Source of the DNA: an uncultured Erythrobacter sp.
Lineage (GTDB): Bacteria > Pseudomonadota > Alphaproteobacteria > Sphingomonadales > Sphingomonadaceae
Assembly: GCF_947492365.1 (NCBI RefSeq)
Contig: NZ_CANLMB010000001.1
Location: 2,283,395-2,347,394, forward strand
Reading direction: 5' to 3'
DNA length: 64,000 nt
Part shown: positions 37,742-47,808 of the stretch, piece after piece
How positions within the stretch are numbered: position 1 is the first letter of the stretch
Layout: the number at the start of each line of letters is the position of its first letter
The notes under the pieces: generated by a model
The model's database searches: none
What the model was told of the DNA's origin: nothing
What the model saw: only the letters and a program-made list of their open reading frames with translations
Translations under genes and position numbers: made by a program

Positions 37742-40120
37742 TCAGCCGCGCAGCTCCGCCCCCTGTTTGGCTGCTGCTGCCACGATGGCGTCTGAGATCT
37801 CCTTTAGCTCGGCATCCTTGAAGCTTTTCTCGCGCGGTTGCAGGACCACTTCGATGGCGATGGATTTCTTGCCTTCGCCAACACCTTCGCCTGCGAACAC
37901 ATCAAAGACGCGCGCATCGGTAATGTTAGCCTTGTCAGCACCTTTGACCGCACGCACCACGTCTGCGGCGGCGAGGTCTGCGGGCACCAGAAACGCGAAG
38001 TCGCGCGTGACCGATTGCAAAGCGGGCGGTGCATAGGTCGGACGGGCGAAGCTCTTCGCGCCTTGCGATCCCTTGCGCTTGGGCAGCGCGTCGAGGTGGA
38101 TCCCGCCCGCGACAACCGGCACGTCGATATCGAAATACTGCAGCGTTTTGGGATGGACCGCGCCAAAGCTCGCAATGCGGTTCTTGGGGCCAAGCCGCAG
38201 TGTTGCGGACTGGCCCGGATGATAGAAGTCGCCCGCTTCGCCCATCACCATCAGATTGGCGACAGGTGCGCCTGCCGCCTCGAGCAGTTCGAGCACCTTG
38301 GCCTTGGCGTCATACGCATCAAACGCAAGCGCTTTGCCGTGCTGCCAGCCACGCTCTTCACGGTTGCCAGCGAGCACGAAGGCAAGCGAGGGCGCTTCAC
38401 CGTCGGCAAGATAGCGGCGGCCGATTTCGAACAGGCGAATGCTGGAGCCCCCGCGCGCAATATCACGGCGCACGGCTGACAGCAGGCCGGGCAGCAGCGA
38501 GGGGCGCATGACCTTCATGTCTTCGCTAATCGGATTGTCGAGCGACCAGTGCCCGCCGCCGACTGCGTCAGCGTCTTCGGCGGAGATGAAGGACCATGTG
38601 ATCGCTTCGTCGAGCCCGCTGCCGGCTGCTGCACGGCGCAATTTGCGTTCGAGCTGTTGTTCAGCGGTGGCTGTCGGGCGAGCGACGCCATCGATGCGCG
38701 GCAGGGCCACGCTTTCGACTTCGCCGAGGCCGTGGATGCGCACGACTTCTTCGACAAGATCGGGCGCGCCTTCGATGTCGTGGCGGCGCAGCGGGCAGAT
38801 TACGTTCCAGTTGGCATCGACCGTGAAGTCTAGGCTTTCGAGAATGCGCTTCTGTTCCTGTGTGGGCACTTCAACGCCGCCTAAGCGTGCGGTCAGTCCT
38901 GTGTCGAAGGCCACAACTTTCGGCTCACTCGGAGGCGCGCCAGCCTGCACAGCCTCGCTCGCAGTTCCGCCCGCAAGCTCGACAATCAGGCCAGTGAGCA
39001 GGTCGAGGCCCTCTTGCAAGAAGGCCGGATCAACCCCTCGCTCAAACCGCGTGCGCGCATCGGAGGCAAGACCCAGCTTGCGACCCGTCACGCCGATGCG
39101 GGCAGGATCGAAATAGGCGATCTCGAGCAGCACGTCAGTCGTACTGTCCTGCACGCCTGAATTCTCGCCGCCCATGATCCCGGCAATGTCGTGAACCTCG
39201 GCATCGTCGGCGATCACGACCATGCTGTCATCAAGCGTATAGGTCTTCTCGTTGAGCGCGAGCACTTGCTCACCAGCCTTGGCGCGCCGGGCGATGACTG
39301 CGCCGGTCAGCTTGGACAGGTCGTAAGCGTGTGCCGGACGGCCAAAGGCCAGCATCAGATAGTTGGTGAGGTCAACCAGCAGCGAAATCGGGCGCTGACC
39401 CGCGCTCTTAAGCCGCTGCTGCAGCCAGTCTGGCGATGGTCCGTTTGTCACGCCCTTGATGACACGGCCATAGAATGCCGGGCAGCCTTCCGGATCATCG
39501 GTGCGAATTTCGACCGGGCACGCGCCCGAGGCCTCAAACGCCGGCTGCTTGATCGGCTTCAGCGTCCCCAGACCCGCCGCAGCGAGATCGCGGGCAATGC
39601 CATAGACGCCCATGCAATCAGGCCGGTTGGGCGTGATCGCCACGTCGATGAGCGGCGAAGTGCCGTGATAGTCTGCAAATCCGGCTCCGACCGGCGCATC
39701 CTGCGGCAGTTCGATAATCCCGTCATGTTCGTCGCCCAGCTCAAGCTCGCGCACCGAACACATCATGCCGTTGGATTCGACCCCGCGGATCGCGCTCTTG
39801 CGCAGCTCCATGCCGTTCGACGGAACCACTGCGCCGGGCTGGCCCAGCACGCCCTTCATCCCCGCACGCGCATTGGGCGCTCCGCAGACGACTTGCAGCG
39901 GATCACCCTCGCCAGTGTCGACGGTGAGCACTTGCAACTTGTCAGCATCGGGGTGCTTTTCAGCCGTAAGCACATGCGCGACCGTAAAGCCCGCGAGCCG
40001 TTCGGCCGGGTCCTCGACGCCTTCGATCTCCAGCCCGATGGCAGTCAGCGCTTCGGTGATCTCGGCCAAAGTCGCCTCGGTTTCGAGGTGGTCCTTGAGC
40101 CAGTCTATCGAGAACTTCAT
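37742..40120 (-). CDS. pheT: Phenylalanyl-tRNA synthetase beta subunit
   Basis: A 792-residue partner in the alpha2-beta2 enzyme charging tRNA-Phe. Domains in order: EMAP-II-like tRNA-binding domain (about 40-150), B3/B4 editing domain (about 210-380), B5 (about 400-475, [23 protein letters not shown]), catalytic-like core (about 480-690), and the C-terminal FDX-ACB domain (about 700-790, [25 protein letters not shown]). It overlaps pheS by 4 nt. Confidence 0.97.
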   Translation of the reverse strand: MKFSIDWLKDHLETEATLAEITEALTAIGLEIEGVEDPAERLAGFTVAHVLTAEKHPDADKLQVLTVDTGEGDPLQVVCGAPNARAGMKGVLGQPGAVVPSNGMELRKSAIRGVESNGMMCSVRELELGDEHDGIIELPQDAPVGAGFADYHGTSPLIDVAITPNRPDCMGVYGIARDLAAAGLGTLKPIKQPAFEASGACPVEIRTDDPEGCPAFYGRVIKGVTNGPSPDWLQQRLKSAGQRPISLLVDLTNYLMLAFGRPAHAYDLSKLTGAVIARRAKAGEQVLALNEKTYTLDDSMVVIADDAEVHDIAGIMGGENSGVQDSTTDVLLEIAYFDPARIGVTGRKLGLASDARTRFERGVDPAFLQEGLDLLTGLIVELAGGTASEAVQAGAPPSEPKVVAFDTGLTARLGGVEVPTQEQKRILESLDFTVDANWNVICPLRRHDIEGAPDLVEEVVRIHGLGEVESVALPRIDGVARPTATAEQQLERKLRRAAAGSGLDEAITWSFISAEDADAVGGGHWSLDNPISEDMKVMRPSLLPGLLSAVRRDIARGGSSIRLFEIGRRYLADGEAPSLAFVLAGNREERGWQHGKALAFDAYDAKAKVLELLEAAGAPVANLMVMGEAGDFYHPGQSATLRLGPKNRIASFGAVHPKTLQYFDIDVPVVAGGIHLDALPKRKGSQGAKSFARPTYAPPALQSVTRDFAFLVPADLAAADVVRAVKGADKANITDARVFDVFAGEGVGEGKKSIAIEVVLQPREKSFKDAELKEISDAIVAAAAKQGAELRG

Positions 40121-41235
40121 GCGCCTGCTCCCACTCCGCCGGACAAGGTCGGTTGGTCGAAGGGCGAGAAGCCGTAATGCGCCAGCCAGCGCGGATCGCC
40201 GTCAAAGAAGGGCCGCAAATCGTCCATCCCGTATTTGAGCATAGCGAGCCGGTCGACCCCTAGGCCCCAGGCAAAACCTTGCCATTTGTCCGGATCGAAC
40301 CCGCCCATTTCGAGTACACGGCGGTTCACCATGCCGCTGCCCAGCAGCTCCATCCAGTCGTGCCCATCATCATCGCCATGCCCGCCAACCACGCGGCGTC
40401 CATTTTCGCTCGCATAACCGACATCAACCTCGACCGAAGGCTCGGTGAAGGGGAAGTAGGAGGGACGCAGGCGCAGGACGATATCGTCGCGCTCGAAGAA
40501 GGCTTTGAGGAAGGTTTCGAGCGTCCATTTCAGGTGCCCGAGATGAATGCCCTCATCGACCACCAGCCCTTCGACCTGATGGAACATCGGGGTGTGGGTC
40601 GCATCGCTGTCAGAGCGATAGACACGGCCCGGCGCAATAATCCGCACCGGCGCGCCGCCTGGATTGGCTGCGGCAATCGCCTTCATCGTGCGGATCTGCA
40701 CCGGCGATGTGTGAGTGCGCAACAGCATCTGCCCGCCATCAGGGGCAGTGTCCGGAAAGTAGAACGTGTCGTGCATCGCGCGCGCCGGATGCGATTCATC
40801 CATGTTGAGCGCGGTGAAATTGTGCCAGTCATCCTCGATCTCGGGACCGGTTGCGACCGCAAATCCAAGGTCAGCAAAAATCTCTGCCAGCTCGTCCATC
40901 ACCTGACTGACCGGATGGATCGAGCCTTTGTGCGCGGCAGGCGCGGGCAATGTCAGGTCGAGCGTTTCGCTGGCCAATTGCGCGTCGAGCGCGGCGTTTT
41001 CCAGCGCGGCCTTCTTTACTTCGAGCGCAGCGGCGACTTCGGCGCGTACAGCCTGTATCGCGGGAGCCGCTTCTTTGCGCTCGTCCGGGCTCATCTGGCC
41101 GAGCGTCTTGAGGGCAAGGCTCACCCAGCCCTTTTTGCCGAGCGCAGCAACGCGCTGCTGTTCGAGTGCGTCGAGTGTGTCTGCCGCTTCGATTGCGTCG
41201 AGCGCGGCGCTTTTCTGGGATGTCAGTTCGGTCAT
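40117..41235 (-). CDS. pheS: Phenylalanyl-tRNA synthetase alpha subunit
   Basis: A 372-residue catalytic subunit. An N-terminal coiled coil (about 1-100) is followed by the class II catalytic domain: [32 protein letters not shown], motif 2 ([23 protein letters not shown]) and motif 3 ([23 protein letters not shown]). The start is placed at 41235 (MTELTSQK), the family N-terminus. It overlaps pheT; the AraC gene ends 84 nt upstream. Confidence 0.97.
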   Translation of the reverse strand: MTELTSQKSAALDAIEAADTLDALEQQRVAALGKKGWVSLALKTLGQMSPDERKEAAPAIQAVRAEVAAALEVKKAALENAALDAQLASETLDLTLPAPAAHKGSIHPVSQVMDELAEIFADLGFAVATGPEIEDDWHNFTALNMDESHPARAMHDTFYFPDTAPDGGQMLLRTHTSPVQIRTMKAIAAANPGGAPVRIIAPGRVYRSDSDATHTPMFHQVEGLVVDEGIHLGHLKWTLETFLKAFFERDDIVLRLRPSYFPFTEPSVEVDVGYASENGRRVVGGHGDDDGHDWMELLGSGMVNRRVLEMGGFDPDKWQGFAWGLGVDRLAMLKYGMDDLRPFFDGDPRWLAHYGFSPFDQPTLSGGVGAGA

Positions 41236-41319
41236 CTTTGGCCTGCTTGGATCAGCGGGTCCGCTAGCGCCTATTGCATGCCATTGCAAAGTGGCATTTG
41301 TGCATGCTGGTTCGCTCGA

Positions 41320-42231
41320 TCAGCTTTCACTAGCCGCCGGATCGTGCAGCCCCTGAACCGCCTCGCCCGCAATCGCCATTCTTGCGCGCGCAGCGGCGAC
41401 CAGAAACGGCTTGTCGAGCGCGGCATAGGTGCTCGGGCTCATGCCCATGAAACGTTTGAAATCTCTCACGAAATGCGCCTGGTCGTGATAATGGTAGTCG
41501 AGCGTGCTGAGCCATTTGAGCGAAGGGTCGAGCATGAACTGCGACAGGCTGCGCAGGAAACGCTGGCGGCGCAGCAACAGCTTTGGCGTGAATCCGAATG
41601 CCCGCTTGGTCAGCCTTTCAAGCGAGCGGATATTCATCGCCACCCGATCTGCCAGTTCGGCAACAGTTGCGAGTTCGGGATCAACAAGCGCAGCGCTGAT
41701 CGCGGCAATCGCCGCCGTTGCCGGCCCCTCTGACGGGACCAGCGCATCCATATGACGCTCGATAATCGCGAGCTCTTCACCGTAATCGCCTCCGCCCTCG
41801 GCGAGCGCTCCGGTCAGTTCAAGGCCCAAAGCATGGAATGCAGCAAAGGCGCTGTCCGCCATCGCGTCGCTGACCGTGTCGGCATAGTCGCTTGCATGTC
41901 CGTCAATAAAGGCGGCCCAGCCTAGCGGCATCAAGCCAATGCCCCAACTGCGTCCCGACGAAATACGAAACCGGGTTGCCAAACTCGTTGGGCCGGTCGC
42001 CGATACGGCAGGCGTCGGCACTACTGGCGCGTCGCCAATTGCCGAATGCGCCCAGCCTGCCTGTTCCATAAAGCGCAAGTTTGGCCATTCAGGATGGAGG
42101 TAATCCTCCAGCACGGGCTCGGACGGAGAGGCGACAACTTCAGTGTAGTAATAGGTGGTTACATAGGGCGCCAGCTCCGCGCTCGGAAGCGCAAAGCGGA
42201 TCGAAATCGCATTGCCCGTTTCAGCGTGCAT
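41320..42231 (-). CDS. AraC-family regulator (paralogue A)
   Basis: A 303-residue protein with a C-terminal AraC-type double HTH (about 195-290; LADRVAMNIRSLERLTKRAFGFTPKLLLRRQRFLRSL and YHDQAHFVRDFKRFMGMSPSTY). The N-terminal 180 residues are a sensor-like domain without a known ligand. It shares most of its layout with the regulator at 42383-43330 (both contain GIGxxPLGWAxFI and FTPKLLLRRQRF), so the pair arose by duplication. It lies between rplT and pheS. Confidence 0.88.
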   Translation of the reverse strand: MHAETGNAISIRFALPSAELAPYVTTYYYTEVVASPSEPVLEDYLHPEWPNLRFMEQAGWAHSAIGDAPVVPTPAVSATGPTSLATRFRISSGRSWGIGLMPLGWAAFIDGHASDYADTVSDAMADSAFAAFHALGLELTGALAEGGGDYGEELAIIERHMDALVPSEGPATAAIAAISAALVDPELATVAELADRVAMNIRSLERLTKRAFGFTPKLLLRRQRFLRSLSQFMLDPSLKWLSTLDYHYHDQAHFVRDFKRFMGMSPSTYAALDKPFLVAAARARMAIAGEAVQGLHDPAASES

Positions 42232-42382
42232 GAAGCGTCAGAGTTCCTCTTACCATGCGACCAAGTGCTGTTTGCCGGGCAATGCCATACGCGCGGATCG
42301 CCTCTTTCTTGAGCCGCAATAGGCCTAGGCAATCACATAGGAAACCGCAAATCACCCGCAGCGGACTGCGCGCCGCTCTTGA

Positions 42383-43330
42383 TCAGTCGTCTGCTTCGCG
42401 CACCGGCTGATCGAGCGTTTGCGCAGCGCTGCCCCAGATGCGGGCGCGAGCTTCCATGAATGAGGACAGGATCGGATGGTCGAGCGCTGCATAGGCGCTG
42501 GGCGTCATGGTCATGAACTCGCTGAATTCACGCGTGAACTGTGCCTGGTCATGATATTCGCCGTCCATCGCCTCGGTCCAGCGCATACCGCCACTGGCCT
42601 GTTGCAACATGAAGGTTGAGAGGCTGCGCATAAAGCGCTGGCGGCGGAGCAGCAGCTTGGGCGTGAAGCCGAAGTAGCGGCGGCACATGCGCTCCAGCGT
42701 GCGAATACTCATGCCGCAAGCTTCGGCCAGATCAGCAACCGCTAGATGCTCGCCGCTGACGAGCGCTGTGTGAATGCGCATGATCTTGGGCTCGTCGCGA
42801 TTGGGGCGCATCAGCCGCGCCATTACCTCGATGATTTGCGCCAGCTGCTCGTCCTTGGGGATTGCCGGATCGCACAGGACGTCTGAAAGCACATCGAACT
42901 TGGCAAAGACAGGATGGTTAGCGCCGTCGCAGGCGACATTGGCGAGGTCGAAGGCGTCGGCCTCGATAAAGCGCGCCCAGCCCAGCGGGAGGAACCCGAT
43001 CCCCCACATGCGCGACTGCCCCAGCTCGAACTCGCATGGGCGCGAGCTGGGGCCGGTGGCACCAAAGCGCGCGCCACTGACTATCGAATCGCCAATCCGC
43101 GAAGTCGGCCAAGAACCGCCGAAGAAGCGGATGTTACCCCATTCGGGCTGCAACGCATCGGTGAGTGTGCCGCCATCTTCCACGTCAAGCGAAAGGTGGT
43201 AGAAGGTCGTAAAGCAGCCATCAAACTGCGGCGGCGGAGTGTAGAAACGACTGCGAACTGAATAGTCCGCGACGGGTTCAGCACGAGCGCCATGCACCCC
43301 ATCGCCCACAATATCGTCCCTCGAACCCAT
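42383..43330 (-). CDS. AraC-family regulator (paralogue B)
   Basis: A 315-residue protein with the C-terminal AraC HTH pair (about 205-300; LAEACGMSIRTLERMCRRYFGFTPKLLLRRQRFMRSL and YHDQAQFTREFSEFMTMTPSAY) and an N-terminal domain beginning after a short extension. The WGIGFLPLGWARFIEAD segment parallels paralogue A. Target and inducer are unknown; no transporter or enzyme gene is next to the pair. The 151 nt between the two allow separate promoters. Confidence 0.88.
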   Translation of the reverse strand: MGSRDDIVGDGVHGARAEPVADYSVRSRFYTPPPQFDGCFTTFYHLSLDVEDGGTLTDALQPEWGNIRFFGGSWPTSRIGDSIVSGARFGATGPSSRPCEFELGQSRMWGIGFLPLGWARFIEADAFDLANVACDGANHPVFAKFDVLSDVLCDPAIPKDEQLAQIIEVMARLMRPNRDEPKIMRIHTALVSGEHLAVADLAEACGMSIRTLERMCRRYFGFTPKLLLRRQRFMRSLSTFMLQQASGGMRWTEAMDGEYHDQAQFTREFSEFMTMTPSAYAALDHPILSSFMEARARIWGSAAQTLDQPVREADD

Positions 43331-43407
43331 CTGTCAGACGTGGCGGAATTGGCGCAAACTTACAAGGATCGTGGCGCTTTCCTACAAGTTTTGACAGGTC
43401 GAACGAG

Positions 43408-43441
43408 AAAGGCTCCGTCGCGATTGCCTCGCGCCGGAGCC
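43408..43441 (-). terminator. Terminator of rpmI-rplT
   Basis: On the minus strand GGCTCCG (43435-43441) pairs with CGGAGCC (43411-43417) around a long partly pairing loop and is followed by TTTCTCGTT. It lies 68 nt after the rplT stop. Confidence 0.65.
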
Positions 43442-43509
43442 TCCCCGTAGTCTCGTTGTCTCGTCTGCTACACCGCCGAAAGCTGTGTAGGAAAGCGTCT
43501 ATTCCCGGA

Positions 43510-43869
43510 TCAGGCCGGAAGCGCCGATTTCGCCTGGGCGATGATCGACTTGAACGCTGCAGCTTCGTTCATGGCGAGGTCGGCCATGACCTTGCGGTCA
43601 AGCTCGATCCCGGCAAGCTTCACGCCGTGCATGAACTGCGAATAGGTCAGGCCTTCTGCGCGGACAGCGGCGTTGATGCGCTGGATCCACAGGGCGCGGA
43701 AGTTGCGCTTGTTAACCTTGCGGTCGCGGTAAGCGTACTGACCGGCTTTCTCGACTGCCTGACGGGCGATACGAATGGTGTTCTTGCGGCGACCGCGATA
43801 GCCTTTGGCCTGGTCCAGAATCCGCTTGTGTTTGGCGCGGGTGGTAACACCGCGTTTAATGCGTGGCAT
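43510..43869 (-). CDS. rplT: 50S ribosomal protein L20
   Basis: A 119-residue 23S rRNA-binding assembly protein. [30 protein letters not shown] is the canonical N-terminus, and [22 protein letters not shown] the C-terminal globular part. SD GGAG lies before the ATG. It is second in the rpmI-rplT operon (25-29 nt gap). L20 often represses its own operon through the leader; I cannot confirm that fold here. Confidence 0.98.
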   Translation of the reverse strand: MPRIKRGVTTRAKHKRILDQAKGYRGRRKNTIRIARQAVEKAGQYAYRDRKVNKRNFRALWIQRINAAVRAEGLTYSQFMHGVKLAGIELDRKVMADLAMNEAAAFKSIIAQAKSALPA

Positions 43870-43894
43870 ATCTCTAACTCCTAAATCTTAGCGA

Positions 43895-44098
43895 TCAATC
43901 GAGGCCGTAAGGCGCCCATTTCTTGATCGTCTTGGCGTCGGCGTCAGAGATGACGTCGGTGCCGCGGTTCTGGCGGATATACTTCGCATTGTGGCTCATC
44001 AGACGGTGACGCTTACCAGCGACGCCGTGCTTGACCTTGCCAGTTGCGGTGATTTTGAAGCGTTTCTTCACACCGCTTTTGGTCTTCAGTTTGGGCAT
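43895..44098 (-). CDS. rpmI: 50S ribosomal protein L35
   Basis: A 67-residue basic ribosomal protein ([36 protein letters not shown]). AGGAG is directly followed by an ATG at 44104, too close to use, so the second ATG at 44098 (6-nt spacing) is chosen; it also gives the canonical MPKLKTKSG start. infC, which precedes rpmI in many bacteria, is absent here. Confidence 0.97.
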   Translation of the reverse strand: MPKLKTKSGVKKRFKITATGKVKHGVAGKRHRLMSHNAKYIRQNRGTDVISDADAKTIKKWAPYGLD

Positions 44099-44104
44099 TT
44101 TCAT

Positions 44105-44417
44105 CTCCTAAGTCAGAGACACATCAAACCAGCCCTGGCAGCCCTTTCAGCCAGGCCGGCAGCTTGATTCGTGTCGTTGAAGACGCGCCACATAGGGTGA
44201 GCGCCTGCGATAGGCAAGCGTTTTGGCTGCTATTCTCCCGCTGTAACTCGCCGATGATACGTTGAGACATGGACCGCATGTTACACGGTCCAGAGACAAA
44301 AAACGGGTGCGGCGCTTCAAGGGCGCAAACAGGTGGAAAAGCGGATGAGGCAAAGCGCGAGATCATGCCCGCCATTCTGCCCGATGGAAGCCGTGTAGGA
44401 AAGCGCGGAACCAGCGC
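44105..44417. other. rpmI upstream region, no gene
   Basis: No open frame here has family features or a good ribosome site. On the minus strand GGACCG/CGGTCC arms (near 44270-44292) can form a hairpin. The region must hold the rpmI promoter and leader and the 3' end of the SecD-like transcript. Confidence 0.45.
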
Positions 44418-45185
44418 CTATTCGATCACTTCCACTTCCAGAAATTTCACCGGAACCGGCAGAGCGCCGGCTTGAAGCATGATCGCCAGTTGCTCAGCCT
44501 CTTCGTAGGGAAAGCCGCCCGAAATCTGGAGCGCTCCGCCCAGAATAGGCTCCCTGATGATGGGTGCGGAAACGACCTCATCATCAATCACAATGGCGAA
44601 GCGCTTGCCGATATTCTGCGAGCTGAGCTGCGCAAATCTCCGCCCGCCCTCTTCATCGAGGCTGATATTGATAACCGGATCGTTGGTCATGGGATCAAGG
44701 CCAGCGGCTGCAAAGATGATGTGTCTGCCATTGATCCCGCCAATCCGCTTGACCGCCACCGGGCCGGAGCCGTCCCTCGACTGCAACACCTCGCTGCCCG
44801 GCGGCGCAATGCCGGATTCCAGATCGAGAAAGTCAGCGCTTTCATCGACGGGCCGGATCGCAAGCTGCGCGGCCACTCCGACCAGTTCGGCAAACGCAGC
44901 GCTTTCGATGCCCGATGTCTCGAGCACCATCCTGCCGCCAGTCTGTCTGGTGTAAGCATGCACGCGGCCACCGGCGATCTCGATCCGGCGGCTGATCACT
45001 GCCTCGGTTGCGGCCAGCTGCTCTTGCATGACTGCCGCGTCACCAGCCCCTGCGCCCATCGCGTCGAGTTCGATCACATAACGATGCGTCGGCTCGCTCG
45101 GCTGCATCAGTGCATCACAAGCGCCCAGACCGACCAGCGCAGCCAGCGCGAGCGCCATTTTCTGCAAGAACGAACGATCCAACAT
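44418..45185 (-). CDS. SecD-like lipoprotein (SecDF P1 head domain)
   Basis: A 255-residue protein with a lipobox near residue 23 (LVGLGACDAL), so probably lipid-anchored outside the inner membrane. It contains a stretch like the periplasmic P1 head of SecD: AATEAVISRRIEIAGGRVHAYTRQTGGRMVLETSGIES, then NDPVINISLDEEGGRRFAQLSSQNIGKRFAIVIDDEVVSAPIIREPILGGALQISGGF. The six-helix RND membrane part is absent. The role outside SecDF is unknown. The start at 45185 overlaps nothing; hisN ends 4 nt upstream. Confidence 0.82.
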   Translation of the reverse strand: MLDRSFLQKMALALAALVGLGACDALMQPSEPTHRYVIELDAMGAGAGDAAVMQEQLAATEAVISRRIEIAGGRVHAYTRQTGGRMVLETSGIESAAFAELVGVAAQLAIRPVDESADFLDLESGIAPPGSEVLQSRDGSGPVAVKRIGGINGRHIIFAAAGLDPMTNDPVINISLDEEGGRRFAQLSSQNIGKRFAIVIDDEVVSAPIIREPILGGALQISGGFPYEEAEQLAIMLQAGALPVPVKFLEVEVIE

Positions 45186-45189
45186 AGTT

Positions 45190-45984
45190 TTACCCCATCG
45201 CCTCCAGCACATCATCGAGCCGGGCCGGATCGCCCAGCGCGAGCACGCGGCCTTCTTCCTTCGCGGCGGTGTCGGCGTCAATCGGGTTGCCTTGCCAGTC
45301 GCTCATCACCCCGCCTGCACCTTCGATCACAGGCACCAAAGCGGCATAGTCATAAATCGCTAGACCCGCCTCGCAGATCACGTCGAGATGCCCGCCAGCC
45401 AGAAGCCCGTAATTGTAGCAGTCGCCGCCATAGACGATGCTGCCCTGCCGCTTATTGCCGCCAACAGCTTGTGCGAGGTTCATATAAGGCTCGGCCTGTT
45501 CGGCTGTGAAGTAATGCGGGCTGCTGGTGGCGAGCGATGCTTCTTCGAGCGATTTGCAAGCACGGGTGCGCACCGGCTTTCCGTTGAAAGTCGTGCCTTC
45601 TCCGATCCGTCCGGCCCAGCGCTCGCCTGCGACCGGCTGATCGATAATGCCTAGCACCGGCCAGCCATCCTGCATCAGCGCGATGAGTGTGCCGAAGATC
45701 GGCCGGCCAGCCATAAAGCTGATTGTGCCATCAATCGGATCGAGCACCCATTGCCGCCCGGAGCTTTCGTTGCGCGTGCCATATTCCTCGCCAATAATAC
45801 CGTCATCGGGCCGCTCAGCCTCAATAATCGCGCGCATCGCCGCCTCGGCCGCGCGGTCGGCCTCAGTGACAGGCGAGCTGTCCGCCTTGCGCTCTTCGGC
45901 CCAGTCCCCGCGAAACAGCGGACGGATAGCAGCGCCCGCAGCATCAGCGAGACGGTTGGCGAGTTGGAGATCGGCAGGAGTCAT
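45190..45984 (-). CDS. hisN: Histidinol-phosphatase, inositol-monophosphatase family
   Basis: A 264-residue Mg-dependent phosphatase. Metal ligands Glu67 (GEEYG), Asp82 and Asp85 (VLDPIDGTISF) are present, and CYNYGLLAGGHLDVICEAGLAIYDYAALVPVIEGAGG carries the C-terminal family signature with the last aspartate. The close match to HisN-type enzymes of alphaproteobacteria favours histidinol phosphate over inositol phosphate. The start at 45984 follows GAAGG; 12 codons upstream are unneeded. Confidence 0.87.
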   Translation of the reverse strand: MTPADLQLANRLADAAGAAIRPLFRGDWAEERKADSSPVTEADRAAEAAMRAIIEAERPDDGIIGEEYGTRNESSGRQWVLDPIDGTISFMAGRPIFGTLIALMQDGWPVLGIIDQPVAGERWAGRIGEGTTFNGKPVRTRACKSLEEASLATSSPHYFTAEQAEPYMNLAQAVGGNKRQGSIVYGGDCYNYGLLAGGHLDVICEAGLAIYDYAALVPVIEGAGGVMSDWQGNPIDADTAAKEEGRVLALGDPARLDDVLEAMG

Positions 45985-46027
45985 GCCTGGTGCCTTCAAC
46001 AGAGGCGCGCGCGTGGTCAAGCGCGAA

Positions 46028-46501
46028 TTACCACAAAGCGGGCCGCTCTAGCATCAGCCAGACAATCACAAGGATCGCCGCAAAGGCGGGAAAGCCGCAG
46101 GCGAACCATGCGCGGTAGAGCCGGTGATAGGCTTCGGGCAGCGGCTCGCCCGACGCCGCAGCCTCACGCGCCAGATCGCGCATTCGCATCTGCATGCGCA
46201 CCACCGGCAGCCAGAACGCTCCGATGAGCAGATAGAGCCCATAGGAAACAAGCAGCCAAGGCGTGTCGAGCGGCCAGCCGACCAAGATGGCGAGCCAGAT
46301 GCCTGTGAGCGGCTGCACCACAACCGCGCTGGCCGTGAACAAAAAGTCCGCAACTACAACTGTAGAGGCGACATGGGCGACGATGCGGGCATCGCGAGTG
46401 CGGTGCGCCATGACCATGAAGAAGGCGATCCCTGCGCCGGTGCCGATCAGCACAGTCGCACCCAAAACATGGAGCCAGCGGGCGAGTGTAAACCAGTCCA
46501 T
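46028..46501 (-). CDS. DUF2269-family membrane protein
   Basis: A 157-residue integral membrane protein with about four helices (LHVLGATVLIGTGAGIAFFMVMAH, VASTVVVADFLFTASAVVVQPLTGIWLAILVGWP, WLLVSYGLYLLIGAFWLPVV, and a C-terminal one). The His in ARWLHVLGATV and the overall layout fit DUF2269. Its start codon shares one base with the stop of the SDR-DoxX gene, as in related genomes where the two travel together. Confidence 0.85.
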   Translation of the reverse strand: MDWFTLARWLHVLGATVLIGTGAGIAFFMVMAHRTRDARIVAHVASTVVVADFLFTASAVVVQPLTGIWLAILVGWPLDTPWLLVSYGLYLLIGAFWLPVVRMQMRMRDLAREAAASGEPLPEAYHRLYRAWFACGFPAFAAILVIVWLMLERPALW

Positions 46502-47802
46502 CACCGCTCCTCCGACATGGCTAAACACATTGCCGTCAGCGCGAGGATCGGCAGCACTTTGAGCAGGGGTGCAAGCGGATCGAGCCACAGCGTGGGCGTC
46601 CAGATCAACGATCCGACAAGATAGGCGAGCGCGACCAGCAGGCTGGCTGCGAGCGCCTTGCCCAGCAAGGGTCGCCAGAGCAATCCGGCGGCAATGGTGA
46701 GGTCGGCGAATGATCCTGCGAGCACCGATGCGCCGGCTATACCGGGCGCCATGCCACCCTCGACAACCAACTGCGCTGCCGTGTCGGTGTAAATCAGTCC
46801 CAGCACTCCGCTTCCCAACCACAGCGCAAACAGAGTTGCGAGCGCGAGCGGGTAGAGCATCGCGGATCGGGCGTGCCAGCGGTCAGCTTTGCCTGCCGGT
46901 CCGTGCGCTTGCAGGGTCTGAGGTAGAGACAGTGGTGCGCGGCCCAGAAGCTGGCGCGTTTGTTCTGGGTCACCGGAAACCCCGTGGACGAGAGCCGCGA
47001 TCGAATTGCTGCGGAGCGGGGAACGCCAGCCGAACCAGCCCAGCGCGTCCGCTCCAAGCGAAACCAAGCGGATCAGAGCCAGCGGGATCGTGATTTCGAC
47101 GCGCGGCCCCTCGATCCCCAGCCATTCGCGATGAAGCGCAATCACATCGCGCAGGCTGCGGGGTTCGGCTTCGACAAGATCATGCAAGCCTTGCACCTGC
47201 TCCGGCTCCGCTATCGCAATTTGCACTGCCTCGATCACATCACGCAGAGCCACTGTTTGGATGGGTCCAGTGCCAGAGGGCACGATTCCCATGACAGGCA
47301 TGCCAGCCGAAGCGCGCAGCAGTTCCGATCCTCCAAAGCAATTGCGCCCGATCACAAGTCCGGGGCGCAGGATGCAATAACGCAGTTCTGAAGCGGCCAA
47401 CGCATGGTCCGCGCGCGACTTGGTGCCCATAAAGGCAGTCTGGTCCGGATCATCCGCTCCTGCTGCTGAAATCTGGATCACTTGTGCGATGTCCGATGCT
47501 TTGGCCGCTTCGTAGAGCGCCTGCATTGCGGTCAGCTGCACGTCCTCGACATTGTCGCGCAGGCCCGATTGCAAAGCGCCCGCGCAATTGATCACGACGT
47601 CGATCCCGGCCAGCGCCTCACGCCAGTCGGACGCCGCCTGCATGTCGCGTAGATCGCCCTTGACCCAGTCGAGCAGCGGCAACATCCGGCGCGCTCGGTG
47701 AAGATCACGCCCCAACCCTGTGACCTGATGGCCAGCCTCCACACAGCTCGCAGCAATCGCGCTTCCGATGAAGCCGCTTGTCCCGAGGAGGAGGATATTC
47801 AT
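46501..47802 (-). CDS. NAD(P)-binding epimerase-like protein fused to a DoxX-like membrane domain
   Basis: A 433-residue two-part protein. Residues 1-220 are an atypical/extended SDR (GTSGFIGSAI glycine-rich loop at 7-16; NCAGALQSG; ILRPGLVIGRNCFGG). Residues about 300-430 are four membrane helices of the DoxX-like type. It probably acts on a membrane-associated quinone or lipid; the substrate is unknown. It starts 6 nt after prs and overlaps DUF2269, so it is the middle of an operon. Confidence 0.85.
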   Translation of the reverse strand: MNILLLGTSGFIGSAIAASCVEAGHQVTGLGRDLHRARRMLPLLDWVKGDLRDMQAASDWREALAGIDVVINCAGALQSGLRDNVEDVQLTAMQALYEAAKASDIAQVIQISAAGADDPDQTAFMGTKSRADHALAASELRYCILRPGLVIGRNCFGGSELLRASAGMPVMGIVPSGTGPIQTVALRDVIEAVQIAIAEPEQVQGLHDLVEAEPRSLRDVIALHREWLGIEGPRVEITIPLALIRLVSLGADALGWFGWRSPLRSNSIAALVHGVSGDPEQTRQLLGRAPLSLPQTLQAHGPAGKADRWHARSAMLYPLALATLFALWLGSGVLGLIYTDTAAQLVVEGGMAPGIAGASVLAGSFADLTIAAGLLWRPLLGKALAASLLVALAYLVGSLIWTPTLWLDPLAPLLKVLPILALTAMCLAMSEER

Positions 47803-47808
47803 CGCCGC

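Noticed and set aside
44124..44375. 83-codon minus-strand frame upstream of rpmI
   Set aside because: No ribosome site, no conserved segments; lies in the expected leader/promoter region.
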